Assembly: GCA_017794925.1 (NCBI GenBank)
Contig: CP051238.1
Location: forward strand, 2,848,957-2,912,956
Direction: 5' to 3'
Length of the DNA: 64,000 nt
DNA from: Aestuariibacter sp.
Lineage (GTDB): Bacteria; Pseudomonadota; Gammaproteobacteria; Enterobacterales; Alteromonadaceae
Of the stretch, positions 21,948 through 30,673 are shown piece after piece (position 1 is the stretch's first letter; the number at the start of each line of letters is the position of its first letter). The position numbers and the translations under genes were made by a program. Below the pieces are notes generated by a model. The model was not told the origin of the DNA, searched no databases, and saw only the letters and a list, made by a program, of their open reading frames with translations.

Positions 21948-22286
21948 TTAAACAAGCACAGCATAGGCGACACCAAAGACCAGTACACCGACTAATACCG
22001 GTAAGCCGAGTGTTTTTGTTTTGCGCCATACCACTATCGTCATCAGTGAGCCCATGAATGTTGCGACCCAGCCTGCTACGGAGGCGTCTTTGGGGAGCAG
22101 TGATACGCCTAGCATGGCGGCAATCATAAGTGGCCCTAGTACACCAATCCAGGTAGGCAGTTGTGCCTGGGTATTATTGGCCTTGTGCTTATTGAAGTGG
22201 CGTTGTGTCCAGAGTAAAGGTACCGCGCGCATGGCAAAGGTGCCGATAGCCGCCACTGTGATTGCTACCCAGACTTCAGTTTGCAT
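21948..22286 (-). CDS. azlD: AzlD family branched-chain amino-acid exporter subunit
   Basis: 112-aa membrane protein of the AzlD family, with three to four hydrophobic segments and the opening VWVAITVAAIGTFAMRAVPL. AzlD is the small partner of AzlC in a branched-chain amino-acid exporter. It overlaps the azlC end by 11 bases, so the pair is translationally linked. The family role is established for Bacillus; substrate here is inferred. Confidence 0.9.
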   Translation of the reverse strand: MQTEVWVAITVAAIGTFAMRAVPLLWTQRHFNKHKANNTQAQLPTWIGVLGPLMIAAMLGVSLLPKDASVAGWVATFMGSLMTIVVWRKTKTLGLPVLVGVLVFGVAYAVLV

Positions 22287-23010
22287 GCGGTGGCTCCGGC
22301 TTGTGTTGTGGCTTATTCAGCAAATAAAACGTTAGCCCGCCGGCCAAGGCGGCAAGGGGAATTGCAGCGTTTTTCACTACGGTCATTGCCAATAACAAGG
22401 CAGACAGTATGGTTACGCTTAGGGTGAAAAACCACAGCCGATCAGAAAAGCGCGGTGCCAGTAAGACAACAAATAAGGCAGGCAAGGCAAAAGGCATCAC
22501 GGCATCCATGAGGGGCCATTGCTGGGTAAGCGTGTCGCCTGCGATTGCGCCCAGGGTTGTGCCTGATACCCAGCTTGCCCAAGCCAGCAGTGATGCGGCG
22601 GTGTACCAACTGACTTTGTCGCTGTCTTCTAATTGGGCAAGGCGAGTATGAGCCAGTGCAAATATCTGATCGGTAAGGCCGTGCATGAGCCAGGGCCAGG
22701 CGCGGCTTTGTGACAAGTGGGGAACCAGATTGGGCGCATAGACTACATGGCGTACATTCACCAGCATGGTCATGCTTACTGCCAGCCAGAGAGGCGCACC
22801 TGATGCAACCATGGCAACTAACAAAAACTGTGAGGCCCCGGCATAAATGAACAGTGATATTAACGTTGCTTCCAGCGCACTAAAACCAGCTTGTGAGGCA
22901 ATTAGACCAAATGAAATCGCAACCGGTATATAACCGCCGAGCAGGGGTAGGGCATCTAATAATCCGCGTTGCCATCCTGAACGCGATACTGCTTTTGTTG
23001 ATGTGGTCAT
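22276..23010 (-). CDS. azlC: AzlC family branched-chain amino-acid exporter subunit
   Basis: 244-aa integral membrane protein of the AzlC family. The signature PVAISFGLIASQAGFSALEATLISLFIYAGASQFLLVAM (in parts) and MLVNVRHVVYAPNL are visible. ATG at 23010 is chosen: it starts one base after the regulator's stop; the upstream TTG at 23034 is less likely. With AzlD it forms an exporter. The gene order regulator-azlC-azlD and the overlap show one transcript. Confidence 0.92.
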   Translation of the reverse strand: MTTSTKAVSRSGWQRGLLDALPLLGGYIPVAISFGLIASQAGFSALEATLISLFIYAGASQFLLVAMVASGAPLWLAVSMTMLVNVRHVVYAPNLVPHLSQSRAWPWLMHGLTDQIFALAHTRLAQLEDSDKVSWYTAASLLAWASWVSGTTLGAIAGDTLTQQWPLMDAVMPFALPALFVVLLAPRFSDRLWFFTLSVTILSALLLAMTVVKNAAIPLAALAGGLTFYLLNKPQHKPEPPHAN

Positions 23011-23011
23011 G

Positions 23012-23533
23012 CTAGTTAGTCTCTGTGTAGACAATAGTAATCAGGCAGGTCGCCCAATCTTTGCCGGTTTTATAGAGATGAGGGGAGTCTGCGTTAAACG
23101 TAATACGCTGTCCGGGCTGCAAATCTTCAGGGGCGTCAACTAATCCTGCGGTTAATGTCCCGCTAATAAGTGAAATTGTTTCCTGGGTACCGCCAGCGTG
23201 GGCTTCTGCCTGACGCAGAGTATTGGGCGCAATCGACATCCAGTACGCATCCACGTTGGGTGAGTCTTTACCCTGATCAATCTGTTTAACTTCAACGCCT
23301 TTTTCCCCCACACTGCCATTTAAAGGCTGCACGAGCGCGCCGAAGGGAACGTTCAACTGCTTGGCTAATCGCCAGATTGTGTCCAGCGTGGGATTTCCAT
23401 TACCTTGTTCCAGCCGTGACAAGTTTGATTTGGCAATACCCGCTCCTGCCGCCAATTGCGACAAGGAAATGCCTTTTGCCTGACGCATCGCCTGAAGATG
23501 TCGGCCTAATGTATTGAGCGTTGACTGATCCAT
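23012..23533 (-). CDS. XRE-cupin transcriptional regulator of azlCD
   Basis: 173-aa regulator with an N-terminal Cro/C1 HTH (about residues 10-64: MRQAKGISLSQLAAGAGIAKSNLSRLEQGNGNPTLDTIWRLAKQLNVPF) and a C-terminal cupin sensor (about 95-173: TISLISGTLTAGL, then ITFNADSPHLYKTG). This architecture is common for regulators next to amino-acid exporters. It is the first gene of the azlCD transcript. Two tandem 16-base palindromes upstream (23548-23579) are its likely binding sites, so it probably represses itself and the exporter. Confidence 0.9.
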   Translation of the reverse strand: MDQSTLNTLGRHLQAMRQAKGISLSQLAAGAGIAKSNLSRLEQGNGNPTLDTIWRLAKQLNVPFGALVQPLNGSVGEKGVEVKQIDQGKDSPNVDAYWMSIAPNTLRQAEAHAGGTQETISLISGTLTAGLVDAPEDLQPGQRITFNADSPHLYKTGKDWATCLITIVYTETN

Positions 23534-23547
23534 ATTCTCTCAAGACT

Positions 23548-23579
23548 GTTCTATATATCGAACGTTCTATATAAGGAAC
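23548..23579. promoter_or_regulatory. Tandem palindromic operators of the XRE-cupin regulator
   Basis: GTTCTATATATCGAAC (23548-23563) is followed directly by GTTCTATATAAGGAAC (23564-23579). Each is GTTC-N8-GAAC. They begin 15 bases upstream of the regulator ATG, in a position to block its promoter. Confidence 0.75.
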
Positions 23580-23708
23580 GCTGTAAAGTCAACCTCTAAT
23601 GGCTGAATAAAAGCAGGAAAGCGTTAAAGCGTAGTATTTTAGGTAGATTCGTTTTAGCATGGCTATGAGTCAACGGGGCGATGAGAAAGCCCGATAGGAA
23701 ATAATAGT

Positions 23709-24170
23709 ATGAAAATTTGGGTGGATGCCGATGCGTGCCCGGTGGTTATTAAAGAAATGCTGTTCAGGGCAGCTAATCGCACTCAAACGCCGGTGTGTCT
23801 GGTGGCTAATCAGTATGTGAAAACTCCGCCGTCAAAATACGTCACCAGTATACAGGTTGAAAAAGGTTTCGACGTGGCGGATAACGAAATTGTGCAGCGC
23901 TGCGAGAAAGGTGATCTGGTGATCACCAGTGATATTCCGCTGGCGGATGAGGTTATTACCAAAGGCGCGCTGGCTTTAAATACGCGCGGCGAGATGTACA
24001 CCAAAGAGAATATAAAATCACGCCTGAACATACGTGATTTTATGGACACGATGCGAAGCAGTGGTGTACAAACTAAGGGGCCTCCTCCGTTGGGGGCAAG
24101 TGAGAAACAAGCATTCGGCAACGCGCTGGATCGCTGGTTAATGGAAAAACAGCGCAACGCTGCGCAGTAA
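23709..24170 (+). CDS. yaiI: YaiI/YqxD family (UPF0178) protein
   Basis: 153-aa UPF0178 protein. The opening [15 protein letters not shown] (residues 4-18), the [30 protein letters not shown] block, and the C-terminal [20 protein letters not shown] are signature stretches. The fold is PIN-like, and the family is widespread but without an agreed function. The ATG at 23709 follows gataggaaata. The gene is separated from the azl operon by a divergent promoter region. Confidence 0.93.
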   Translation: MKIWVDADACPVVIKEMLFRAANRTQTPVCLVANQYVKTPPSKYVTSIQVEKGFDVADNEIVQRCEKGDLVITSDIPLADEVITKGALALNTRGEMYTKENIKSRLNIRDFMDTMRSSGVQTKGPPPLGASEKQAFGNALDRWLMEKQRNAAQ

Positions 24171-24185
24171 GTTACAGGGAAATGT

Positions 24186-24422
24186 ATGCCGATTAAAAAA
24201 TGGTTAAAACAATACGTCGTGGCACTGCCGCTGCTGTTCGTGTTATTTACGTTCACACAGTACGTCAAAGGCCACAGTCTGAACGATGCGATGGCATTTG
24301 CCATAACCTGGGCATGTATCACCCTGGCTATCTTTGCCGTTACCAGAGCCTACAACTTCAAACGGAATGTATATTGCCAGTTGTGTAACGACCTACCCGA
24401 AAAACCTGCGGATGAAAAGTAA
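24186..24422 (+). CDS. Small membrane protein (78 aa)
   Basis: Two hydrophobic segments (about residues 11-25 and 34-54), a basic N-terminus and a short cytoplasmic tail with a CQLC pair. No family recognised. The ATG at 24186 follows cagggaaatgt. Its stop overlaps the start of the GNAT gene at 24412, so the two are coupled. Confidence 0.68.
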   Translation: MPIKKWLKQYVVALPLLFVLFTFTQYVKGHSLNDAMAFAITWACITLAIFAVTRAYNFKRNVYCQLCNDLPEKPADEK

Positions 24423-24930
24423 AACTGCACTGCAGCTGGTTCAACCCTCCGCGCAATTCGAGCTCAGTTACCGTAAGTACATCGAGGAGTTGGGTAACGA
24501 AGAGCGTTACCCCTTTCCGATGGACTTTCCCCACGAGGACTTTCCTGCGTTGTTAACAAAGCTGAGAAATTTTGAGTTGGGAATTGATTTGCCTGAAGGG
24601 TTTATCGCCAGTTCAACCTATTGGTTAGTTGAGGGTAATGAGCTGGTGGGGGTATCGAATTTACGGCATGAGCTGACACCATCATTACGCCATGCAGGTG
24701 GACACATTGGATTAGGCATTCGGCCTTCCTGTCGGGGTAAAGGGCTAGGGAAGCTCCTGCTTGCCCAAACGCTTATAAAAGCCCGTGAAAAAGGGATCAC
24801 TGACGTGCATATCCATTGTTACAAAGGGAATGGGCCGTCGGCAGGCATGATAATCGCCAATGGCGGTACCCTGCACAGCGAACTGGTTGATGGCAAGGAT
24901 ACGGTGCTGCGTTATATCGTTTTAGCTTGA
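24412..24930 (+). CDS. GNAT N-acetyltransferase
   Basis: 172-aa GNAT protein. The acetyl-CoA loop is R108-G-K-G-L-G113 in IRPSCRGKGLGKLLL, with VGVSNLRHELTPSLRHAGGHIGLGI before it and KGNGPSAGMIIANGGTLHSEL after. This long beta-hairpin before the loop is typical of a subgroup related to YjdJ/YedL-like proteins (tentative). ATG 24412 overlaps the preceding gene by 11 bases; longer in-frame starts would run through that gene. Confidence 0.87.
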   Translation: MKSKTALQLVQPSAQFELSYRKYIEELGNEERYPFPMDFPHEDFPALLTKLRNFELGIDLPEGFIASSTYWLVEGNELVGVSNLRHELTPSLRHAGGHIGLGIRPSCRGKGLGKLLLAQTLIKAREKGITDVHIHCYKGNGPSAGMIIANGGTLHSELVDGKDTVLRYIVLA

Positions 24931-24942
24931 GCTGCAGCGTTT

Positions 24943-24966
24943 AAAAAAGCCGCGCAGTTGCGCGGC
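24943..24966 (-). terminator. Rho-independent terminator
   Basis: GCCGCGCAGTTGCGCGGC (24949-24966) followed on the minus strand by TTTTTT (24943-24948). It serves the CpxP-like gene that ends at 24997. Confidence 0.82.
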
Positions 24967-24996
24967 AAAGGTTGGTTGCACCTATGAAGAATAGGG

Positions 24997-25407
24997 TTAT
25001 TGCGGCATACCTGATGCGTCATCCGCTTCAGGCATGTCACCACGGCGCTCGCCGCGGTCCGGGCGATCCCCACGTTGACCCTTTTTGTGGTCGTGGTGTT
25101 TACCGCCTTTGCGATCATCTCGGTGGTGACGCATCATTTTTTCCAGCATGGCGGTTTTCTGCTCGTCAGTGAAGACAGCCCAAAATTCGTCTTTCAGTGC
25201 TTTTTGCTTTTCGCGCAACGCAGCCAGTTTCTCTTTCTGGGCGTCAGTCAATTCCATGTCGCCTAATGCACGGTGAAGTTGTGGCGGCATTAACGGTGGT
25301 TCTTTGCCATCTTTGGCGTTGTTAGCCAGGGCAACACCGCTTACGCCTGCACCAATGATAAATACGGCAAACGTTGCCAGGCCAAGTTGTTTTAGTGAAC
25401 GTTTCAT
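24997..25407 (-). CDS. CpxP/Spy-like periplasmic protein with metal-binding tail
   Basis: 136-aa exported protein. A signal peptide ends near ALA (residue 28). The LTxxQ repeats of the Spy/CpxP family appear as LTDAQ (53-57) and FTDEQ (79-83) on long helices. The last 45 residues are very rich in His, Asp, Arg and Gly (HH at 94-95, HHDH at 104-107), unlike classic CpxP, and suggest metal binding. CpxP-type proteins damp Cpx signalling; the divergent position to cpxRA supports that role. The start at 25407 is preceded by an aggagaaca site on the minus strand. Confidence 0.82.
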   Translation of the reverse strand: MKRSLKQLGLATFAVFIIGAGVSGVALANNAKDGKEPPLMPPQLHRALGDMELTDAQKEKLAALREKQKALKDEFWAVFTDEQKTAMLEKMMRHHRDDRKGGKHHDHKKGQRGDRPDRGERRGDMPEADDASGMPQ

Positions 25408-25558
25408 ATTGTTCTCCTGTTAGTGGGTGTTCCCTCTTAATGAGGACGGTTACAAGATTAGCGGATTGAATGCCAAGGAACGTTAAGAAGTGCAAATGTG
25501 GTGTGAACCTATGAAAAGTCAGGCATTATTACTGTGTGTGAATTAATGCAGCAGTATC

Positions 25559-26251
25559 ATGACTATCTTACTCATTGAAGACGACAAAGGCCTGGCGGAA
25601 TTATTAAGTGAATTTCTTAGCTTGTCAGGATACGAGGTAATACACCGTGCCGATGGCGAATCGGGTCTTGCTGCTGCGCTGTCGCTTTCTGATATTGAAC
25701 TGGTGTTACTGGACGTCATGCTGCCGAAGCTAAATGGTCTGGACGTGCTAAAAGCGCTGCGCCAACAAAGTGAATTGCCCGTGCTTATGCTAACTGCGCG
25801 GGGTGATGATCTGGATAAAGTCCTGGGTTTGGAACTGGGCGCTGATGATTATCTGGCTAAACCGTTCAACGATCGCGAATTACTTGCTCGGATTCGGGCT
25901 ATTACGCGGCGTACGCGCGACAAATCGTCCGACGCGGTGTCGGGGACATCAAGTCAACTTGCTCTTGGAGACCTGACGCTGGACTTAGGCAAAATGGAAG
26001 TGCAGTGCGATGGACATACCCTTGAACTTACCGGCAGCGAATACGCGTTATTGAAACAGTTTTGTCAGTCGCCCGGTGAATTAATCAGCAAAGCCACATT
26101 GTCTGAGCAGTGTTTGGGCCGCCGACTGCAGGCGTTTGACCGAAGCATTGATACCCACGTCAGTAATTTGCGCAAAAAGCTGCAATCGGCAGGTTCAGAC
26201 TGTGAAATTAAAAGTCAGCGTGGACGGGGTTACGGAGTGTTTGTAGGGTGA
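25559..26251 (+). CDS. cpxR: OmpR-family response regulator, CpxR-like
   Basis: 230-aa response regulator. The receiver domain has D8/D9 (LLIEDDK), the phosphoacceptor D52 (LLDVMLP), T79 and K101 (YLAKPF). The C-terminal OmpR/PhoB winged helix covers about residues 130-228 (LTGSEYALLKQFCQSPGELIS, then DRSIDTHVSNLRKKL). The name rests on the pairing with a CpxA-like kinase and the divergent CpxP-like gene. It overlaps the kinase gene by four bases. Start ATG at 25559 lacks a strong ribosome site. Confidence 0.9.
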   Translation: MTILLIEDDKGLAELLSEFLSLSGYEVIHRADGESGLAAALSLSDIELVLLDVMLPKLNGLDVLKALRQQSELPVLMLTARGDDLDKVLGLELGADDYLAKPFNDRELLARIRAITRRTRDKSSDAVSGTSSQLALGDLTLDLGKMEVQCDGHTLELTGSEYALLKQFCQSPGELISKATLSEQCLGRRLQAFDRSIDTHVSNLRKKLQSAGSDCEIKSQRGRGYGVFVG

Positions 26252-27660
26252 TCAATCCTATTCGTAGTTTCAACGTCAAGGTTCTGGGGTGGTTCTGGCT
26301 GACATTGCTGGTGTGCTTGTTGTCTATCGCGGTGCCGGCTTTTGTGCTGCAACAGCTGGATGATGACGATCACGTAAACAGTAAAGAGCGGCGATTACTG
26401 GGCGTGGTTGCCGAGAGGGTCGACAAGCATCTGATGCGGCATCCGGACGTAAACCACATTAACCCACGTAAACTCAATCTGTTAGATCGTAATTTTCCTT
26501 ATCAAATGATGATCGTGGACAGCAATCTTCAACTGGTTATGACCAGTTCGCCTGTTCGGGAAGAGCTGTTGGAACGTTTTGACAGCAAGCGCTTCTGGTA
26601 CTTTATGCAAAGCGAACGCCCACGGGAAGTAAACCTTGAGTGGACAAAGTTAATTGGACCGGTATCACTGACGGCCAATCCAGACTGGAAATTGATTTTG
26701 TGGCGACCTGAACGACCCCGGCCCATGGACTTATTCCGGACGTTTCCGCTATGGGGCATGCTTGCGGTATTCCTTGTAGTAACCAGTGTAATGAGTTGGC
26801 TACTGGTACGCTCAATAGCAAGACCGCTAACGCGGTTGGGTCAGGCATTCAATGCAGTGGGTCAGGGGCAGCTTAACCATAAAATTGATACTGAGTCTGC
26901 TTCCAGCCCTGATCGACAATATGCCGCAAACGCCCAGTTTGCACGGTTGTTTACCCAATTTAACGATATGACGGCGCGGATTGCTGCCCTTATTCAAAAT
27001 CAGAAACGTCAAAGTGCCGATATCTCCCATGAGCTGCGCACACCACTCACACGGTTGCAAATGACACTGGCTTTATTGCGGAAAAAAAGCGCCGATGAGG
27101 GGATTGCACCGTTATTGGAGCGAGCTGAAAAAGAGAGTGAGCTGCTGAATCTGCACATTCAACGGTTATCCGATCTAACAACGATGGAAGCCAGAGCCAT
27201 CCAGCAAGGCCGTCAGCGTTTTACACTCGATGGGTTGTTAACGGATTTATGCGAAGATGCCGCGTTTGAGGCAGAAGAGTTGAATATTGCCTGGCATCAT
27301 ACTCTGGTGGATGCAGAGATTGAGGTTTATGAAGAGCCCATTCTTACTGCTATCGAAAATGTTGTGAGAAATGCCTTTAAGTATGCCAGTGGTTCGGTGT
27401 CTTTAACCTGCGAGCGCACTGAACAAACGGTTGTTATTCGTATTTGTGATGATGGCCCGGGCGTTCAGCCTGATGAACTGGCGTCTCTGACTAAAGCGTT
27501 TTACCGAACCGACAGCGCAAGACAGAGTGAAACCGGTGGGTTGGGGTTAGGCCTGGCTATTGCGGCTGAGGCCGTCAGATTAAACCATGGTACGATTCAC
27601 TTTGGACTCAATTCGCCTTCTGGGCTGGCAGTGAGCCTGGCTTTTCCCAGAGTAAAATAA
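26248..27660 (+). CDS. cpxA: Sensor histidine kinase, CpxA-like
   Basis: 470-aa inner membrane kinase. TM1 at about residues 13-33, a periplasmic domain to about 167, TM2 at about 168-188, a HAMP domain (190-245), the HisKA box with phosphoacceptor H261 (SADISHELRTPLTRL), the N-box N375 (ENVVRNAFKYA), DDGPG (401-405) and the GGLGLGL lid (430-436). The periplasmic part is smaller and not clearly CpxA-like, so the name is by context. ATG/GTG start overlaps the regulator's stop by four bases. It senses envelope stress by analogy. Confidence 0.88.
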   Translation: MINPIRSFNVKVLGWFWLTLLVCLLSIAVPAFVLQQLDDDDHVNSKERRLLGVVAERVDKHLMRHPDVNHINPRKLNLLDRNFPYQMMIVDSNLQLVMTSSPVREELLERFDSKRFWYFMQSERPREVNLEWTKLIGPVSLTANPDWKLILWRPERPRPMDLFRTFPLWGMLAVFLVVTSVMSWLLVRSIARPLTRLGQAFNAVGQGQLNHKIDTESASSPDRQYAANAQFARLFTQFNDMTARIAALIQNQKRQSADISHELRTPLTRLQMTLALLRKKSADEGIAPLLERAEKESELLNLHIQRLSDLTTMEARAIQQGRQRFTLDGLLTDLCEDAAFEAEELNIAWHHTLVDAEIEVYEEPILTAIENVVRNAFKYASGSVSLTCERTEQTVVIRICDDGPGVQPDELASLTKAFYRTDSARQSETGGLGLGLAIAAEAVRLNHGTIHFGLNSPSGLAVSLAFPRVK

Positions 27661-27697
27661 GCGACGATCCCTCATTAGCAGAACGAGGGGTACGCGG

Positions 27698-28135
27698 TTA
27701 ATATCCATAACGATTTACAAAAAATACCCGGTCTTGGTCGGTCGCACTTTCGTTGCATTCACCAATCAGGTTCATACGGGTGTCAGTCTGGTAAGTATCG
27801 ATTTCAGTATAACCTTCACGGCAATAGCCGGTTTCGGCGAGTTTTGCCTGTAAGTGGTCATACAATATGTCCTCTGGCGCTGGCTGAGGGCCGTGACTAT
27901 CTGGTGGCGCGTTGCCTAAATCTGGTATAGGACCGCCATTGATGGTCACATTACCGCGTTTTCCCTTATTGCCAATCAGTAAATCAATACTGAAGCTGAA
28001 CCGTTTGGCTCCTTCAACTGATATGTTGGTGTGAAACGCATCGGGGCTCGCGGGCGGTGTTTCAGGCTTGCTGGCGCAGCTGGTTACGATCAGCGTTGAT
28101 GAAATTGCCGACAGGAGCAGGCGTAGTGGAGACAT
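27698..28135 (-). CDS. Lipoprotein, unknown (145 aa)
   Basis: Lipobox VTSC ends at Cys20. The mature protein is mostly hydrophilic with a Pro-rich segment (residues about 70-90) and two Cys (C107-like YCREGY, C126). No family recognised. ATG at 28135 with a cgaggatatac ribosome region on the minus strand. It converges with cpxA and shows no link to neighbours. Confidence 0.72.
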   Translation of the reverse strand: MSPLRLLLSAISSTLIVTSCASKPETPPASPDAFHTNISVEGAKRFSFSIDLLIGNKGKRGNVTINGGPIPDLGNAPPDSHGPQPAPEDILYDHLQAKLAETGYCREGYTEIDTYQTDTRMNLIGECNESATDQDRVFFVNRYGY

Positions 28136-28247
28136 CGTGTATATCCTCGTAGAAAGTTATTCACATTGGAGGCCTGCAGGTGCGAAGGGTTGCGTCAACA
28201 GACGTAATGATTGGGTAAAGAATCGTTGGGATCCTTTACCCGAGCCA

Positions 28248-28898
28248 CTATTTACCGTCGATGTAAAACTTATCGTGGAAGGTGTATGCCAAACCTGGGA
28301 AGTAAATGATCAGGATGGTCATGGTCATGCCGTTGAGCATTCCTTCCGGGAACAGCAGAAGTGGGATGAGAATCAGATAACTGTCTTTGATCACACTCCA
28401 GGTATACACCCCATCCAGCACGTAATAGCCACTCAACAATGCAATCTTTAACGCAATTGCCAGAGCGCCCGGTAAAAATGCACACATAAATATATACACG
28501 AACAGATTACGCGGCAGTTTGTGAAAGGTGATCATAAAGATGGAATACGCGAAGGCAATCGGCGCAGCAATACCGAGTAAGCCATTGATGCCCAACATAC
28601 TCCAGCTTTCCTTGCCAGCAGCGGTAACGCCAATTAAAGCCAGTGTGGCGGCAATAATAGAAAACCGGAAGCCCAGTATGAGTGCTAATGCCACCAACCA
28701 CATAAAATGCACGCTGGGGCTAGGACTGCCTGGCACACTGGCGCGAAATACCCACAAAAAAAATACCGCTGCGGCGCAACCAAACAGCATGTGTTGTTTT
28801 TGTTTACTGGCCACTAACGTTTGCCAGTCGGTATTTCTGGCAATCACAGCCAGCAATAATAAAAAGCCGCCCAGACCCACCAGTTGAAGCGTGGTCAT
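28248..28898 (-). CDS. CbiM-like energy-coupling factor family membrane protein
   Basis: 216-aa membrane protein with six to seven hydrophobic segments. SVHFMWLVALALILGFRFSI and the G-EGMLNGM-MT stretch resemble the CbiM-like/COG3235 group (annotated as energy-coupling factor permease). No ATPase or T-component is nearby, so a transport role is only by family. His is present at residue 63-like SVHF, a candidate metal ligand. The stop is 107 bases from the lipoprotein start; the gene starts 3 bases after the xthA stop, so both are probably co-transcribed. Confidence 0.7.
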   Translation of the reverse strand: MTTLQLVGLGGFLLLLAVIARNTDWQTLVASKQKQHMLFGCAAAVFFLWVFRASVPGSPSPSVHFMWLVALALILGFRFSIIAATLALIGVTAAGKESWSMLGINGLLGIAAPIAFAYSIFMITFHKLPRNLFVYIFMCAFLPGALAIALKIALLSGYYVLDGVYTWSVIKDSYLILIPLLLFPEGMLNGMTMTILIIYFPGLAYTFHDKFYIDGK

Positions 28899-28901
28899 AG
28901 T

Positions 28902-29711
28902 TTACGCCTTATAAGTTGCCCAGATAGGGGCATGATCAGACGGTTTTTCGATTCCGCGTAATTCATAATCGATACCTGTGTCTTGCAGTGTATTATGCAT
29001 ACTCTGTGTCGCCAGAATCAGATCGATACGCAGGCCGCGGTTGTCGTTAAAGCCTTTTGAGCGGTAATCAAACCAGCTGAACTGTTCATTACAGTCCGGG
29101 TTTTGTGAACGGAAACTGTCGTGCAGTCCCCAGTCCAGCAACGTGTTTAGCCATTCGCGTTCTTCCGGTAAGAAACTGCACTTACCGGTGCGCAACCAGC
29201 GTTTACGGTTGTCTTCGCCAATCCCAATATCACTGTCGGTGTGCGAGATATTCATATCGCCCATGATGATCACATTATCATCCGGCGTGTGGGCGTCGGC
29301 TAAGTAGCCCATTAGATCGCTGTAAAATTTTTGCTTGGCCGGGAATTTGGTTTCGTGTGTGCGGCTTTCACCCTGAGGAAAATACCCGTTCAAAATAGTC
29401 ACAGGTTCTCCGGCTTCATTTTCAAGCGTGATCATGATCATGCGACGTTGGGCATCTTCGTCGTCAGTAGGAAACCCATATTGCACATGCTTGGGAGTTT
29501 GCCTGACCATAAATGCCACGCCATAGTGGCTTTTTTGACCGTGGTAAAACACCTGGTAGCCCATAGCCTCAATGTCTTTTACCGGAAATTGCGGATTGTC
29601 GACCTTTATTTCCTGTAAGCCAATCACATCGGGTTGATGCTTTTCAATCAAGGCGGTGAGTTGATGTAAACGGGCACGAATACCGTTGATATTAAACGAA
29701 ATGACTTTCAT
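28902..29711 (-). CDS. xthA: Exodeoxyribonuclease III
   Basis: 269-aa Exo III, an AP endonuclease and 3'-5' exonuclease for base excision repair. All catalytic motifs are present: N7 (SFNING), E34 (LQEIK), the Y110-containing NGYFPQGE, D152 and N154 (GDMNIS), and the C-terminal D259-H260 (SDHAPIW). Length equals the E. coli protein. The ATG at 29711 has only weak ribosome signals (cagcagttagcattact). Its transcript probably continues into the membrane-protein gene. Confidence 0.96.
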   Translation of the reverse strand: MKVISFNINGIRARLHQLTALIEKHQPDVIGLQEIKVDNPQFPVKDIEAMGYQVFYHGQKSHYGVAFMVRQTPKHVQYGFPTDDEDAQRRMIMITLENEAGEPVTILNGYFPQGESRTHETKFPAKQKFYSDLMGYLADAHTPDDNVIIMGDMNISHTDSDIGIGEDNRKRWLRTGKCSFLPEEREWLNTLLDWGLHDSFRSQNPDCNEQFSWFDYRSKGFNDNRGLRIDLILATQSMHNTLQDTGIDYELRGIEKPSDHAPIWATYKA

Positions 29712-29925
29712 AGTAATGCTAACTGCTGTGAATCTGGTTGGGCGAATCTTACCAGAAAGGGGGGCCGTGTATAACCGCCTTTATAGCCAAATAAGGCAGT
29801 TCACTGCTTTACTGCCGTCAGTGCCTGCCTGAATTTTGTCTGAGCTTATAGTGTACAGACTCGCCTGCTTTTAGGCAGGCGACTGTGTGATATACTTCGC
29901 GCAATTTACAACGTTAGGAAAAACC

Positions 29926-30285
29926 GTGACCGAACAACAAAAAAGTGAGCTGCCTGCTCGCGAGCGCGCCGAATATTTAGTTGAGAAAATTCAGGAAACC
30001 GGACAGGTCTGGGGTCTCATGGGTAATGAAGGTTGGGTGATGGTAGAGCTGGAGTCACAAACCTGTCTACCGCTGTGGCCTGATGAAGAAAGTGTGGCCA
30101 GTTGGCAGCGCAAGGATTTGCCTGATAGTAGACCTCAGGCCATTGCGCTGGATGAGTTTAAAAATACCTGGTTGCCGGGCCTGAAAAAGAACAATGTCGC
30201 GCTGGTATTGTTTCCAACGGGGACGTTGCGCGAAGGTATTGTGACTGGCTCAGATGAGCTTCGCGAGCAATTTGATGACGAATAA
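29926..30285 (+). CDS. DUF2750 protein
   Basis: 119-aa soluble protein. The pattern YLVEKIQETGQVWGLMGNEGWVMVE followed by PLWPDEESVASW and WLPGLKKNNVALVLFPT matches the DUF2750 family, which has no known activity. GTG start at 29926 is supported by ttagga at 29914-29919; longer in-frame starts have no ribosome site. Its stop overlaps the SufE-like gene start by 11 bases, so the two are coupled. Confidence 0.85.
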   Translation: MTEQQKSELPARERAEYLVEKIQETGQVWGLMGNEGWVMVELESQTCLPLWPDEESVASWQRKDLPDSRPQAIALDEFKNTWLPGLKKNNVALVLFPTGTLREGIVTGSDELREQFDDE

Positions 30286-30667
30286 GGTTCTGCCGTTGGC
30301 TGAGCAATTAGCTAACGTCAAAGGCTGGGACAATATACTGAGACAACTCATGCTTGCCGGTAAACAATTGAATGTATTACCGGTAGATGCGCGTACCGAT
30401 GCCTCTGAAGTAAAAGGATGCCAGAGCAGGGTATGGCTGACGGTTGAAAAGCCTGCTGAGTCAGATTGTCAAATGCTGGCCTGGTCTGACAGTAAGATTA
30501 TTCGTGGTGTACTGGCTATTATTCAGGAGAAAGTGAATTCGCTGACGCCTGATGCGCTTAATTCGTTTGACTTCGCCGGGTATTTTTCAGCTATTCAATT
30601 GGATCGTTATCTTAGCCAGTCACGCGCAAATGGTATTAAGGACGTCGTTGCCAGCTTGCAACGTTAA
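30275..30667 (+). CDS. SufE/CsdE-like sulfur acceptor protein
   Basis: 130-aa SufE-family protein. The acceptor cysteine is C49 in EVKGCQSRVW, within the family consensus V-GC-S-VW, and the C-terminal helices (FDFAGYFSAIQLDRYLSQSRANGI) fit. SufE proteins take persulfide sulfur from a cysteine desulfurase (SufS/CsdA) for Fe-S assembly. No desulfurase or suf gene is in the window, so CsdE is as likely as SufE. The ATG at 30275 sits inside the DUF2750 gene. Confidence 0.9.
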   Translation: MTNKVLPLAEQLANVKGWDNILRQLMLAGKQLNVLPVDARTDASEVKGCQSRVWLTVEKPAESDCQMLAWSDSKIIRGVLAIIQEKVNSLTPDALNSFDFAGYFSAIQLDRYLSQSRANGIKDVVASLQR

Positions 30668-30673
30668 TCGTAC

